Below, in pieces: positions 1 to 9,790 of a stretch of DNA of 64,000 nucleotides. Where the stretch lies: the NCBI GenBank assembly GCA_902702965.1, contig CACRXP010000002.1, positions 4,517,482-4,581,481 on the forward strand. The letters are read 5' to 3'. Under the pieces are notes generated by a model, which was given only the letters and a program-made list of their open reading frames with translations, had not been told where the DNA came from and searched no databases. Within the stretch, counting starts at the first letter, position 1; each line of letters starts with the position of its first letter. The translations under genes and the position numbers were made by a program. The DNA comes from Spirometra erinaceieuropaei. Taxonomy: Eukaryota; Platyhelminthes; Cestoda; Diphyllobothriidea; Diphyllobothriidae.

Positions 1-130
1 CCACCTTCACCTCTATCTGCTAATGTCTCTGACGATGGATTCGAGTGAATATCCGAAACTTTAGGCAAATAAATTCATTGTGCCAGTGATCGCATCTTCA
101 TCTTCTGAACTGCTACGTGTGACTCGCGTG
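1..130 (+). mobile_element. 3' tail fragment of a retroelement, probably Penelope-like (copy 1)
   Basis: A stretch with the core CCGAAACTTTAGGCAAATAA, followed by TTCATTG and a CATCTTC-rich end, recurs in diverged form at about 16.70-16.83 kb. It is preceded by GACGATGGATTC. A CTGAC/GATG block followed by CCGAAAC and an AATAAA-like motif is typical of the 3' ends of Penelope-like retroelements, so I infer a tail left by 5'-truncated insertion. No coding part is visible, and the left side is cut by the window edge. The recurrence is seen directly; the family assignment is inference. Confidence 0.45.
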
Positions 131-408
131 TTCGCTTGTATCAGTAAAGCATACCTACCTTTTTTATTCGTTGCTTACTACTGTCTGAGCGAAAACCTTT
201 ATCTTTAACTGATTTACGTATGACAGCCAATGTTGTCATCATATGATGTTACAAATGTAGCGAAAATTCTGCAGCACTTACGATTAACATTAATTGGCAT
301 CCGTTATAGGAATTTTGCCCACTTAACAAGTGTTTTTGATATTTTTGTGCATATCTACAACCTTTTTGGATCTTGATTCCTTGTTACTGTAAACAAGGTC
401 AATCGAGT

Positions 409-603
409 ATGGATGTCGCTAAGGATGACAAAGACACCGAAAGCGAGGGCGCCGTACATGTCACAGATGCATTTCTTTCGTACAGGCGTTTTAACTCAAT
501 CCACATCAATTTATATGATCAGTCCGTTCCGGTCGACTACCAAAATGGAACAATTAGAACTTGCTTTCCACTCTTGGACGCCAACTATTATCTAGCAGTC
601 TAG
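409..603 (+). CDS. Possible small ORF or exon, unrecognised
   Basis: An ATG in the context GAGTATGG opens a 64-codon frame with an acidic/lysine-rich N-terminus (MDVAKDDKDTESEGA) and a mixed C-terminal half ending in a TAG stop. The frame is also open upstream to about 373. The composition reads like protein, but a frame of this length is well within chance expectation here. I see no convincing splice acceptor, poly(A) signal or similarity to a known family. It could equally be intergenic noise. Confidence 0.15.
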   Translation: MDVAKDDKDTESEGAVHVTDAFLSYRRFNSIHINLYDQSVPVDYQNGTIRTCFPLLDANYYLAV

Positions 604-2012
604 ATTTGGAGGCAGTATTTGAGACATTTGCATCACATAGCTCCACGAAGACCAACCTGAGCTGACCGAAGCACAAGCCTATCAACACGTTGGAATCCAT
701 CACCAATTGTTGCAAAACCCTCTGAACGATCGATTCTAGACGCGCACTTTGACGTTTGAGGAGTATTGGGTTTACCTGGTTAATTAAACCCGAAAAATGA
801 AGTTGCCTCCAAGACTGTAGCCTCCTTCATCTGTCGCAGGTCAATTTATGTGCTGAAAGGCAGTGATGATGAGTGTGTCTGGAGTTTTTTTCTGGAGTCG
901 TTGTTTGGGGTCATTTAAGGCTCGGATCCGAAATTCCAAATCACAGAGTGTATGCCGCAGGTAAATAAGGCTGCTTTCCCTAATCCATAGGAACAAGTCT
1001 ATTTCGTGAAAATACTCCTAAGTTTTTCTGAGTCCATGCATTTGTTGATAACTCCACATACCATTAGTTCGACAGTAAGGAATAAAGCTGCCTTTTTAAG
1101 TTGGAGAACTTACGCAGTTTGGTCAACCAACACAGCCCCGTAGCGTGCGATTATCTTATCAGTAATATTTTTGTTTTATAACTTACATAAAGCATTTTGG
1201 AAGTAAAAACAAGCAAGTATGCAAGCACAATGGTGAGCCAAAATTCTACTCGATTCCTTGTGCCTTAGCTTTAGTTCCAGTGCTTGCAGTTCACTGTCTG
1301 ATATACCTGTGAGATTGATGAGTCTAGGAGACATCGATATATTCGACCCGCTCAATCGAGCATTGGCAGTTTCGATACAGATGATTGGCCCAAAAATCCA
1401 TTTGAAAAGAAAAGGCGAGCAGTTGGATGTTCGCTTTATAGGATTATAATTTTCCCATGGATACACTTTGCTAAGTTATATTTTCTCTCCTACTACACCA
1501 ACAACGGCACAATAGCTATGCACATCTGCAGGGTCTTTCAGGTTTTAGTGTGCAAAGCACCTCCTGTACTAACCTAATTACAGTCGGTCGACTCCTCTGC
1601 AGTGACGTAAATGTATTATGAGCTATAAAATGAGGGGAAACGTTTTACGACCCGGGAGTTTCATAGCAGAAATACCAGGCCCTTAAAGTAATTTATGACG
1701 ACTTCGGTTTCTTCTCACTCACTTCGGATCTCCTTCTTTTCGGCTAATTGTGAATCGTTACTTAATTTTCAGACAAAGCTCCTTATGGAAATTTTTACCT
1801 GATTATTTATATGCGTAAAAATCTAGGTACGTTGTTTACCTCCATCAGGTGGGGTATCTTAAAAACAGAACTATAGGTAGTGAATATAAGCCAGTTTATT
1901 TTATGTGCTTGGAAATAATACGGAGTTCTTGACAAGATATATTTAAGCAATAGGTGTGTCAGGAGCCAGCCAACGAAACCAAGTACAATCTAACGCAACA
2001 CATTGTGACAGG
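604..2012. other. No recognisable feature
   Basis: Ordinary AT-rich sequence with short overlapping ORFs on both strands at 1.18-1.47 kb, both of chance length. A GTGACGTAA motif followed by TATAAAA lies at about 1600-1630. It could be promoter-like, but no coding region follows it. Confidence 0.4.
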
Positions 2013-2014
2013 TA

Positions 2015-2991
2015 CAGTAGGTGTGCTAACTCATGAAATGTCTACCGAAGTTTCGAAATGTGTTCTCGTTTCGAGAAGATAAATAAAGTAGTGTTGAAAA
2101 AATAATCGAGATGCAGCATAAATCTATACTTATCCAGTTACCTCAGGGTGTCGGCTTTCGAAAAAACTTATTTTTGGCTTCATGCAAAAAATGACTGCTT
2201 ACGTAGCATGCCAATTTCTCATGGATTTTCGATGCCCTTGAGAATTCAATTATATTTAATGGAAAACATGCATAAAAATATTCACTCTTTTACTTATTCG
2301 GTAGATGATCACGTCCTCTTTCAAGTTCATATACAAAAAAGAGTATATTTTGGTATTAAAAAGTTTTTAATTGTGAGATTTATTAATTCCGTTAAATGGC
2401 TTTTCATGAAACGTCATGTATCTGCATTTAGGAATGTGGCTTGTAAAGTCAACAATATTGCTCAACTCCACTGCATAATTGTATGAACCTGATATGGTCT
2501 CCTCTTAACCTCGTAGAGAAATGCATGGTTTTCCGTACACGGAAAATATACAGCTTGTAGTTTTGAAACCCTGAATGCAAATGTACCAGCAGGTCGGGTT
2601 TAAAATTATTCGGGAATTAGAAAAGTTCTTTAAAACCGACTTATACTCTTTTTCGAGTATGAAACTGGGAGAAGATGTGATTTGCTACCAAATAAGTAAA
2701 AGAATGAATATTTTTTATGCCTGTTTTCCATGAAATATAGTTGAATTTTCAAAGGCATTGAGAATCAATGAGAAAAATGCATACTATTTAAGAAGTCATT
2801 TTATGCAGAGTATAGCTCTTGCGTTCAGCCGAAAATAAATTTTTTCGAAAGCCGACACTTTGAGGTAACTGGATCGTTATAGAGTAAAGCTGTATCATGA
2901 TTAGTTTTACAACACTTTTTAATCGATCTTCTCGAAATGAGAACGCGTTTCGAAATTTCGGTCGACATTTCATGAGTTAGCATATCTTCTG
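2015..2991. mobile_element. TA-flanked hairpin (foldback) DNA element, family A copy 1
   Basis: The two halves are inverted copies of each other. The left begins CAGTAGGTGTGCTAACTCAT and the right ends with the diverged reverse complement ATGAGTTAGCATATCTTCTG. The element is bounded by TA at 2013-2014 and 2992-2993, as expected for Tc1/mariner-type insertion. The inverted similarity continues inward (AAATTTCGAAATG, TCTCGTTTCGAGAAGAT, CAGTTACCTCA, TTTCGAAAAAA), so much of the 977 bp can fold back. No transposase is encoded; the ORF at 2148-2486 lies in the arm and is a by-product. Related copies lie at 8.3, 11.6, 14.3 and 47.6 kb. Confidence 0.75.
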
Positions 2992-3343
2992 TATATCATT
3001 AGGGCCTTTTTACTACCATTGACTGGATGGCTTATTTCCATCCTCCGCCGATGATACATCAACAGGCGTGGAATATCCTAGATTAATTTGGCTACCTTAC
3101 AACGCTTACACCACTGCAATAACGGTCTTGCACCATATTGACAGAGCAGCGCAGCATTTGGTCACGCGAGGGTGACATGCATCGATCTACCGTTATTGTA
3201 GAACTAAAATGAACATGCCCGATTTGTGGTCGAGCTAGTGCCTACTGCCCATAGAGAGGATTGCATGGTGAGCAGCAATCCAAGACCTATCGACAAAAAC
3301 AGGTAAATTTTTTTGGCTATCATGGCTTTTGTTCTACGACCAG

Positions 3344-3507
3344 CCAGTTACACTGGACGAGGAACCGAGTGAACTGGGGTTGGATTTGAAGTTGTGGAAT
3401 TTTGCATGCAACAACGACATTACTTTGGACTGCAAAACATCAAAGAGGTCTATGGTTACAGTCAGCCAACAGAACTACGGAGAACCTTTTCAGTTAAAAA
3501 AGATAAG
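3344..3507 (+). CDS. Candidate internal exon, unrecognised protein
   Basis: A 164-bp open stretch sits between an acceptor (T-rich tract ending CTACGACCAG) and a strong donor (GATAAG followed by GTAGGTG). It gives 54 codons plus two bases. The translation is acidic then mixed, beginning PVTLDEEPSELGLDLKLWNF and ending EPFQLKKI. I do not recognise the family. The donor is the best support, since the frame length alone is not significant. No partner exon was identified nearby, and the PLE remnant begins about 290 bp downstream. Confidence 0.3.
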
Positions 3508-3795
3508 GTAGGTGCGCATACTTTTCTAAATATTTTACACATATCACGAATTTGGTTTTTTTAGTTGTTTTTGTTTTCTGGCCACTGCAACAAACTGTAC
3601 TTGAAAAAAGAAGACTTCTTAAGTAGTCTGCATTTTTTTATTTTTGGCGTCTTTTTAAAGGTAAATAGAGTGAAAAGAAAGCACAAACTGAAGTTTTTGT
3701 TGTGCATATTTGCTAGCAATTCACGTGTCCCTAAATGTTTTTATAAAATTTTTTTGGATTGTCTAGGTTCCGCAAATATTCCCATGTTACAATTG

Positions 3796-4175
3796 AAAAG
3801 TCAAAATGGCGAACGCACGCTTTCGGTAATCCTTCCTCAGGCCAATACAATTACATAACGAATGGAAATGTACAAAATTAACAGTGTTTATAGATGCCTC
3901 AGGGCTATTAAGTCATTAACACTCATCATCCCCACGCCGCCCGCATGAGAAGGTCGGCGGGTGTAAGTCGTCAGAGCTAGGGGAGGGGGTAAGAGAGTAT
4001 TTGAGTAATGATCTTGGGTTGAGTACACGGAGTACCCATCATCGTGATTAGGGATTTGAGGCGGCATGGCTTTATCACTCGGGGTTGGCGTTGGCCACGG
4101 CAGCGAAAGCGCTTGTGTCAGAGTTTTCTGACAGCATAACACCGGATTCATTAACCTTATAGCTACTGCCTCTGC
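3796..4175. repeat. Left arm of the PLE inverted repeat
   Basis: Reads on the plus strand as the reverse complement of about 4739-5123, with scattered mismatches and small indels. It covers the C-terminal coding tail and the 3' untranslated part of the element on the minus strand. The outer boundary is near GAAAAGTCAA at 3796. The inner boundary is near GCCTCTGCCGT at about 4174, where similarity stops abruptly. Confidence 0.8.
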
Positions 4176-4481
4176 CGTTGCCGGTATCCGTTGGCGTAGG
4201 CCTTTAGAGAAGCATGTTGGTGTCCAGTAGACAACCCGAAATGCTTTCTTGGCATCGACTCGGTGGTTCGTATCGAGTAAATGCGCGAGAATAAAACTCG
4301 AAATCGACCGGGTCTCACCTCTGTCTAGCAAGGCGGGCATATGTTCACGCACCCTCTTTACCAGGCGTCTCGTTGTGCGGTCCATGTATCCTGCTCCACA
4401 GGAGCAAGTGAACGAATAAATGCACATTGATGTGGCCTCCAACGGTAGTCTCTCTTTACCTCCCAAACGTGAAGCATACAC
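3888..4481 (-). pseudogene. Penelope-like element: GIY-YIG endonuclease domain and C-terminal tail
   Basis: A 197-codon frame, the only ORF here clearly longer than chance. Residues about 12-49 carry a GIY-YIG endonuclease start (LPLEATSMCIYSFTCSCGAG) with the CxCG pair typical of Penelope-like elements, then RTTRRL-KRVREH. A helix with AHLLDTNH follows at about residues 66-73. This nuclease makes the target nick used to prime reverse transcription. The usual YIG motif is YMD here (residues 32-34), so activity is doubtful. The tail from about residue 110 is proline-rich and low in motifs. The frame is offset by one base from the upstream linker ORF, so the original protein is interrupted near 4460-4481. 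Confidence 0.75.
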
Positions 4482-4734
4482 GTAAATTCGCCGCAGGGAA
4501 TGCTCTCTTGATAGCTGTAGTTAAGCGCCGTCGGACTAGTTCGCTCTCTGCGTCTCCCCTAAAAGGCAATCTTATGAATACATCTTTCTTTTCCGCAGTC
4601 GCAACAGTGGGCTTTTCAACGCGTTCCCCAATATTTTGGAGGATAAATCTATCTGGGTATCCGTTCTCCCGAAGTGTGTTCCGCAGCTGTTGAAGTTCTT
4701 CTTCAATAGTTTCAGGTGAGCAGATGCGTCTCAC
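4456..4734 (-). pseudogene. Penelope-like element: polymerase C-terminal linker before the endonuclease
   Basis: A 92-codon frame that reads as the segment between reverse transcriptase thumb and endonuclease in Penelope-like elements. It contains an ELQQLRNTLRENGYPDRFI helix, a KKDVFIRLPFRGDAESELVR strand/helix, and KRAFPAANLRVCFT just before the endonuclease. It stops at FGR, where the downstream frame takes over one base out of register. This indicates a single frameshift in a once-continuous ORF. No polymerase catalytic motifs lie upstream, because the inverted arm begins at about 4739. The element is therefore 5'-truncated at this point. Confidence 0.7.
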
Positions 4735-4738
4735 TCTA

Positions 4739-5123
4739 CGGCAGAGGCAGTAGCTATACGGTTAATGAATCCGGTGTTATGCTGTCAGAAAACTCTGACA
4801 CAAGCGCTTTCGCTGCCGTGGCCAACGCCAACCCCAAGTGATGAAGCCATGCCGCCTCAAATCCCTAATCACGATGATGGGTACTCCGTGTACTTAACCC
4901 AAGATCATTACTCAAATAATCTCTTACCCCCCTCCCCTAGCTCTGACGACCAATACCCGCCGAACTTCTCATGCGGGCGGCGTGGGGATGATGAGTGTTA
5001 ATGACTTAATAGCCCCTGAGGCATCTATAAACACTGTTAATTTTGTAAATTTTCATTCGTTATGCAATTGTATTGGCCTGAGGAAGGATTACCGAAAACA
5101 TGCGTTCGCCAACTTGACTTTCC
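4739..5123. repeat. Right arm of the PLE inverted repeat
   Basis: A plus-strand copy of the same PLE 3' region as the left arm, starting at GGCAGAGGCAGTAGCTATA and ending near AACTTGACTTTC. On this strand the tail coding sequence is readable from about 4765 (NPVLCCQKTLTQALSLPWPT) to a stop at 5001. After about 54 residues it diverges in frame from the left copy. It continues into the non-coding end with the TGGCCTGAGGAAGGATTACC block common at PLE 3' ends. Confidence 0.75.
4765..5001 (+). pseudogene. Second, inverted copy of the PLE C-terminal tail
   Basis: A 78-codon frame whose first 54 or so residues match the tail of the minus-strand endonuclease ORF at about residues 111-165, with a few substitutions (for example Lys to Glu and Ser to Leu). 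It then leaves the shared frame through a small indel and stops at 5001. It contains no endonuclease motif, so this is only the end of the protein brought in by the inverted partial copy. Confidence 0.7.
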
Positions 5124-8100
5124 CAAAAATTTTTTGCTTCAAGAATAATTTTAAGCTGGATTTTCGGTCGCATTCACTGCATTCCCATTGTGCAAGCCGA
5201 AAGCCTTCTGTATATGTCAGAAGCGGTATTTCTTTATGCAAGTAGGCCGCCTTCATTTGGGGCTTTGTTGCGAAGTATTAGGACTATGTTGCATACTGAA
5301 TGAGGATGATTATAAGGTAGACAGATGAGAAGCTTTTTTATGCGCATTTCAAATATCATAAAATCCCATAATGAAAAGCACTTTATAAAAATTAAAAAAG
5401 GCCCTTTTGTGTATAAACTTACAAGTAACTGTGATCTTCCATCGAATTCGCACAACAAAGAGTATCTATGCGCAATATATCTAAAAATTCACTGAAATTT
5501 TTTTAGACCATCAAGAATGAACAAATGTTTAGTCTCTTCACCATGTCTTAGTTAAGTGTCTTTTAAGCGGGTGTTATGCTAAGGAAAATAAGGTAGTATT
5601 ATTATAACTTATCAAACCTAATATCACTTATTACGGCTTTCGTTTTATAAGTGTTAGTTTTGGCAATAATCATGCAATTCAACTCAGATTGGCAACACCC
5701 GCCCTTCTTTCAGCTCATTCGGCCTCCTAAGAGACAAACAGTGAATAGCATTAACGAAATTAAATAGGGATTTTGGCTTTTTCGCAAATGTTTAATGGGT
5801 ATGTTTACGTCGAAATATGTGTCTAAATTAAAACGTTGATATCTTGCATCATAAAACATTCTTTCGATTAAGATGTCTACTTACATCCACTTCTTCAATT
5901 AATCAGTATGTGAGATGTTAGCAGCAAGTTAAATATTACCATTTCCCTCGATATTTTTTTCCACATTGTGAGGTTCGCGAACAATAAAAAGGGTTAACGC
6001 AATTGTTCCTGGCTCGAATAAACGCTTGGTTTCATTTTCTAAGGACATGCCTTAAAAGACTGACATTCAAAGGCAAGTTATGAAATATAAATATGCTGTA
6101 ACGAGCGAATCACCACATAGCCAACGGCTTATTTTTCTCTGAACAATTTAGCAGTATGCTATTATTCCCGGTGAACGCAAGCGTTAAAAAGCGTGCGTTA
6201 AATAAGTCTATCAATCGAAGCTACATGTAACATAGCGTATTAACTCAAACCGTCCTTTTTCCTACCGCAGGAAAATCCATTATAACTTTTCAGAAAGATA
6301 AATATATTTTTGCAGTACATTTTTCGGGAACTTGACAACAAATACCTTCACAGGGCAAAATTTCATGCATAGAAGTAAAGCGATCGCTTTTAACTGTGTT
6401 TGCCTTGCTACAACTTGTTTCGTAGTTGGAAGTGAGAAATTTAGAAAACGCATGCTCTGAGTTTCAACTTCATGAGAAGTAAAATTCTTTCCTCCTCAAA
6501 AATTACGGAGGTATTCATTATTTACATAAGACAGTGTATAATATGAAATTACAAAAGCGTTCAGGAGACTAAAGTCCTGCTTTACTGTGTTTAAACCGTG
6601 AAGGGCGACGTTCCTTTGTGGGCACGCACCCGAGAAGTTCTGTTTTCTTAACATTTAGGCCGGTTGCCCATTGTCCAACAAAACACATTATTTATCGTCC
6701 ATACCAAATCTACCGGTCGCAGGTTGATACAATACTTTCAAGTCTCTAGACACATAATAAATGCCTTGGCGTTAGAAATTGTGTACCTTAGTCCTCAGAG
6801 ATTACTGGGGCGCCCGCTTATTAAAACTGTGCGGCATAATTGTGCAATATGGGTCTGGTAGCTGAGTTGATATTCAATCCAGTTCAGATTGACCTCCGCG
6901 ACATTTGCCTTTTCGGCCTCGTGTAATCGCTCGGAACGAGACATGGTAAATTATGTCGACTGAATAAACGGATAAAAAGCCGCTAAATGTTCTCACAACA
7001 AAGCATAGGCAAATAGATGTTATTTCAAAACAGCAAATTTCGAAATGATGAGAACGGTCTACACTATATTAAAACAACCTTATTTAGTAAGATAATCTTC
7101 AAGAGGCAAAGTTAAATCCCGGAAAGCAAGAAAAATATTCCAGTCAAAATTAGTAGTACGTAAGTTGTTTGATTAAAGGGATGTCTTGCAACAAAATGTT
7201 TGGCATTGGAAGATGTTCACAAACAATGCCTTAAGGTTATGCGGAGGAGCGTTACGTATCGCTGGTCAAACCGTTTATTCCTAAACCATGGGAATTCTGG
7301 TCGATTAAGTGCATTTTATGATTTGACATTAGAGAGCGGACCCAGCTCTTTGAAACATTAACATCTTAATAAACTTGTTCCGGTGAGCCCATCTTCCTCA
7401 AATTCTTCAAGTAAACTGCTGAAAATGAAGTCTGAAAAAGAACTGAACCTTTTTATTTCATGTCTATTTCCACAAAATGCCATCACGTACTACCTCTCAT
7501 AGCTATTTAAAAGGTAAAAGTCAGTGACTATCGCTCTATGAATTGGTCTACAAAGTCAGAGTGTCACAGTACTACGTTTTTATGGCTTAGTGATTGTTGC
7601 ACAACCCTGCTTGTAAATGCGATTTTTAATATCACAGTAGATCAGTATGCCCCTTCTTAGCACGTTGATAATTTTTCCTGGAAATCTTGATTTGCTGAAT
7701 TTAATGGTTGGCGTTTTTTATGACCTTACGTTCTGTATACCCAAGCCGTCAAGGAAGGAAACCTGCGTAAATGACTGCGTCTTCTCGGCGTAGACATTTT
7801 CCAGTCAGGAACTTGGCAAATGATTAGTCATCAAATACACTTCTAGTAAGTGATTTGTAATCCATCAGTCTCAAGGCATCTTCGTCATCAACAGTCAGCT
7901 GAGTCACAAATGTGCTAAGGATGCTTATAAATGACTGAACAAAGTCCGGTAAGATGTCTACAAAGACTCAGTACCCGCATTTCATAAAATCACCGTCCAC
8001 ATTGCTGCCAAAGTAGAACAAATATACTATTGGAATTTGTGCTTGCGGGTTCAACACGCAACAGTCTACAGAGAGCCACTCTGCGAAGCTCCCTTTAAAA

Positions 8101-8235
8101 CAGTGTTTTATAAGGCACAAAGCCTGTCCTGCTATTGGAATCGTTCATATTCGCGTATTCTGGGGTCAGTCGTAGGCACCCCTTAGCTAACCTGAATTCC
8201 AACGGCAGAAGTTATCACCGATGCAAAATGCACGT
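5124..8235. other. No recognisable feature
   Basis: About 3.1 kb of AT-rich sequence. Only chance-length ORFs are visible, with no repeat shared with the rest of the window that I could recognise by eye. The part from about 8040 to 8240 is somewhat richer in GC. It may be the beginning of the family C repeat that follows, but I could not align it to the other copies. Confidence 0.35.
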
Positions 8236-8239
8236 TTTA

Positions 8240-8336
8240 GGACGGAACATCAAATATAACAGTTTGACTGGCGTGATCAAACGGTGTCAACCGTGTGCCC
8301 CACAGCAGGCTCATAACAGAGACGGTGACTCACGCG
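8240..8336 (+). repeat. Family C repeat, left piece (interrupted by a hairpin element)
   Basis: In this piece AACAGTTTGAC, CCGTGTGCCCCACAGCAG and GACGGTGACTCACGCGAG line up in the same order with the reverse complement of about 37.53-37.64 kb (GACAGTTCGAC, CGTATGCCCCATAGCAG, GACGGTGACTTGCGCAAG). The match stops where the hairpin element begins and resumes on its far side at about 8937. This family C copy was therefore split by the insertion. The repeat is non-coding as far as I can see. Confidence 0.6.
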
Positions 8337-8936
8337 AGTAGATGTGCTAAGTCATGAAATGTCAACCAAAATTTCGAAATGCGTTCTCGTTTCGAGAAGA
8401 TAAATTAAGAAGTGCTGTAAAACTAATCATGATGCAGCATAAATCTATAATTATCCAGTTACCTCAGGGTGACGGCTTTCGAAAAAACTTATTTTCGGCT
8501 GCATGCAAGATCAATACATTGCATAAAATGACAATTAAATTGTATGCCGTTTTCTTATTGATTTTCGATGCCCTTGAAAATTCCATTATACTTTATGAAA
8601 AACATACATAAAAATATTCATTTTTTACTTATTCGCTAGAAAATCACGTCTTCTTCCAATTTCATACACAAAAGAAAAGTATAATTCGGTTTCAAAAAAG
8701 CTTCTTATTGTGAGATTTTTTACTACCGTTAAATGGCCGTTCATGAAACGTCATGTAACAGCATTTACGAAACAGCAGACGAAAATAAGTTTTTTCGAAA
8801 GCTGACACCCTGAGTTAACTGGATAATTATAGATTTATGCTGCATCATGATTAATTTTACAGCACTTCTTAATTTATCTTCTCGAAATGAGAACGCATTT
8901 CGAAATTTTGGTCGACATTTCATGAGTTAGCACATA
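8337..8936. mobile_element. TA-type hairpin DNA element, family A copy 2, shortened
   Basis: Left end AGTAGATGTGCTAAGTCATG; right end CATGAGTTAGCACATA. The arms pair through AAATTTCGAAATGCGTTCTC, TCGAGAAGATAAATTAAGAA, CAGTTACCTCAGGGTG and TTTCGAAAAAACTTAT. It is about 600 bp rather than about 980, so the right half has lost most of its inner arm. The ORF at 8354-8611 lies in the arm and is not a gene. The right tip is worn where it meets the family C repeat. Confidence 0.7.
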
Positions 8937-9195
8937 GTGGTAGTGGACTTGCGCCGCGCCTACCGACACTCTCCTGGACCTGGTGTGAATACACAGTCAA
9001 CAAGACCAAAGGCGAAAGCGGCACAGATGGTCGACACGACGGATCCCCCTCATCTAGGCGCACCACGACGCCCCCTGGTCTACAACAAACACTTCACCAG
9101 AATTTTAAGCAGCAGCGTGAGCAACGGCTGGCAGGGCTGCAGTCGTCCCTAGGCGTGTCGCCTTACTCGGCCCCGATCCCACAGACTTCTAGCGC
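8937..9195 (+). repeat. Family C repeat, right piece
   Basis: GC-rich segment in which GTGGACTTGCGCCGCGCCTA, CTGGACCTGGTGTGAATACA, GTCAACAAGACC, GATGGTCGACACGACGGATC and CCCCTGGTCTACAACAAACA follow the same order as in the reverse complements of 37.3-37.5 kb and 38.1-38.3 kb. The short ORF here (8937-9152) is not conserved in those copies, so I treat the family as a non-coding dispersed repeat. Its class is unknown; a SINE or a non-autonomous element are both possible. Confidence 0.6.
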
Positions 9196-9339
9196 TGCAG
9201 GAACCATATGAGGATTCTTATTATTAATACTAAATGGCCTATGGGAGAGCCACATAAACGAAAAGTAACGACACAGAATAGCATAAAGTTTGCTAATCGC
9301 GTGTTTGCGGTTTCTGATTACAGCTGTTTTTTGGGAATA

Positions 9340-9430
9340 GGATGCAGACACTTCGAGGTGGGGTTTGAATCTCAGACATGCAGCCCCGACATGAGGTATC
9401 GCTAGTCAATAACGGCAAATAAGTCATAAA
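9340..9430 (+). mobile_element. Diverged tRNA-derived SINE fragment
   Basis: GGGGTTTGAATCTCAG resembles a tRNA B box. It is followed by CAGCCCCGACATGAGG and AACGGCAAATAAGTCATA, in the order seen in the better-preserved SINE at 24.06 kb (B box, CGGGGTCGGGTATGAG, GACGGTTAATGAG). The A-box half is not recognisable, so this is a truncated, old copy. Confidence 0.4.
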
Positions 9431-9724
9431 AAAATCAAGTAAATGTCTCTTGCCTTATCTGCAAAGGCTTTTCGAATACTGAAACATTTATATACCCTAG
9501 GAAAGGGGCTGCTAATAGAGAGACTCTCAAAGACAGCTTAGACTCGATAAAACAGGGTATACTACGGGCCTTTCGACGCGTCTTGGACTCAGTCCCTCTC
9601 TTTATTCCGATATGCTGTCTAATCTCCTTCAAATAGTCTAATATACGTTTCCTTGCAATTTCTGATCCATCTCAGCATAAATGCCTCAAGCTGGGCTTAC
9701 AATCCCTCAAATACGCCTCAGTCG

Positions 9725-9790
9725 CCTAACTGAATGATGACGGCAAATAAGCCGGATATAATCTTTCTTATATTCGTGTCTTTGTTGACA
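9725..9790 (+). mobile_element. SINE 3' end fragment
   Basis: GATGACGGCAAATAAGCC followed by a CTTTCTTATATTCGTGTCTTTGTTGAC-like tail matches the 3' part shared by the other SINE copies (GACGGCTTATAAG, then TTTCAGTCTTCGTTGTC). No tRNA part precedes it. Confidence 0.3.

Larger units (their letters stand above)
3796..5123 (-). mobile_element. Penelope-like retroelement remnant arranged as an inverted repeat
   Basis: The minus strand carries the end of a Penelope-like polymerase ORF (linker plus GIY-YIG endonuclease) and its 3' untranslated region, running from about 4738 down to 3796. The 3' portion, about 380 bp, is repeated in opposite orientation on the right side (about 4739-5123). Two truncated copies therefore sit head to head with their tails outward. 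Partial inverted copies of this kind are a known hallmark of Penelope-like elements. The reverse transcriptase core is absent. The arms differ at scattered positions, so the copy is not brand new. The frame is broken once between linker and endonuclease. Confidence 0.8.

Noticed and set aside
2148..2486. 112-codon ORF
   Set aside because: Lies inside an arm of the family A hairpin element and is not kept in the other copies.
4427..4693. 88-codon plus-strand ORF
   Set aside because: Antisense shadow of the PLE linker and endonuclease coding sequence.
8354..8611. 85-codon ORF similar to 2788-2973 (minus)
   Set aside because: The similarity is due to both lying in arms of the same hairpin family; stops interrupt it in other copies.
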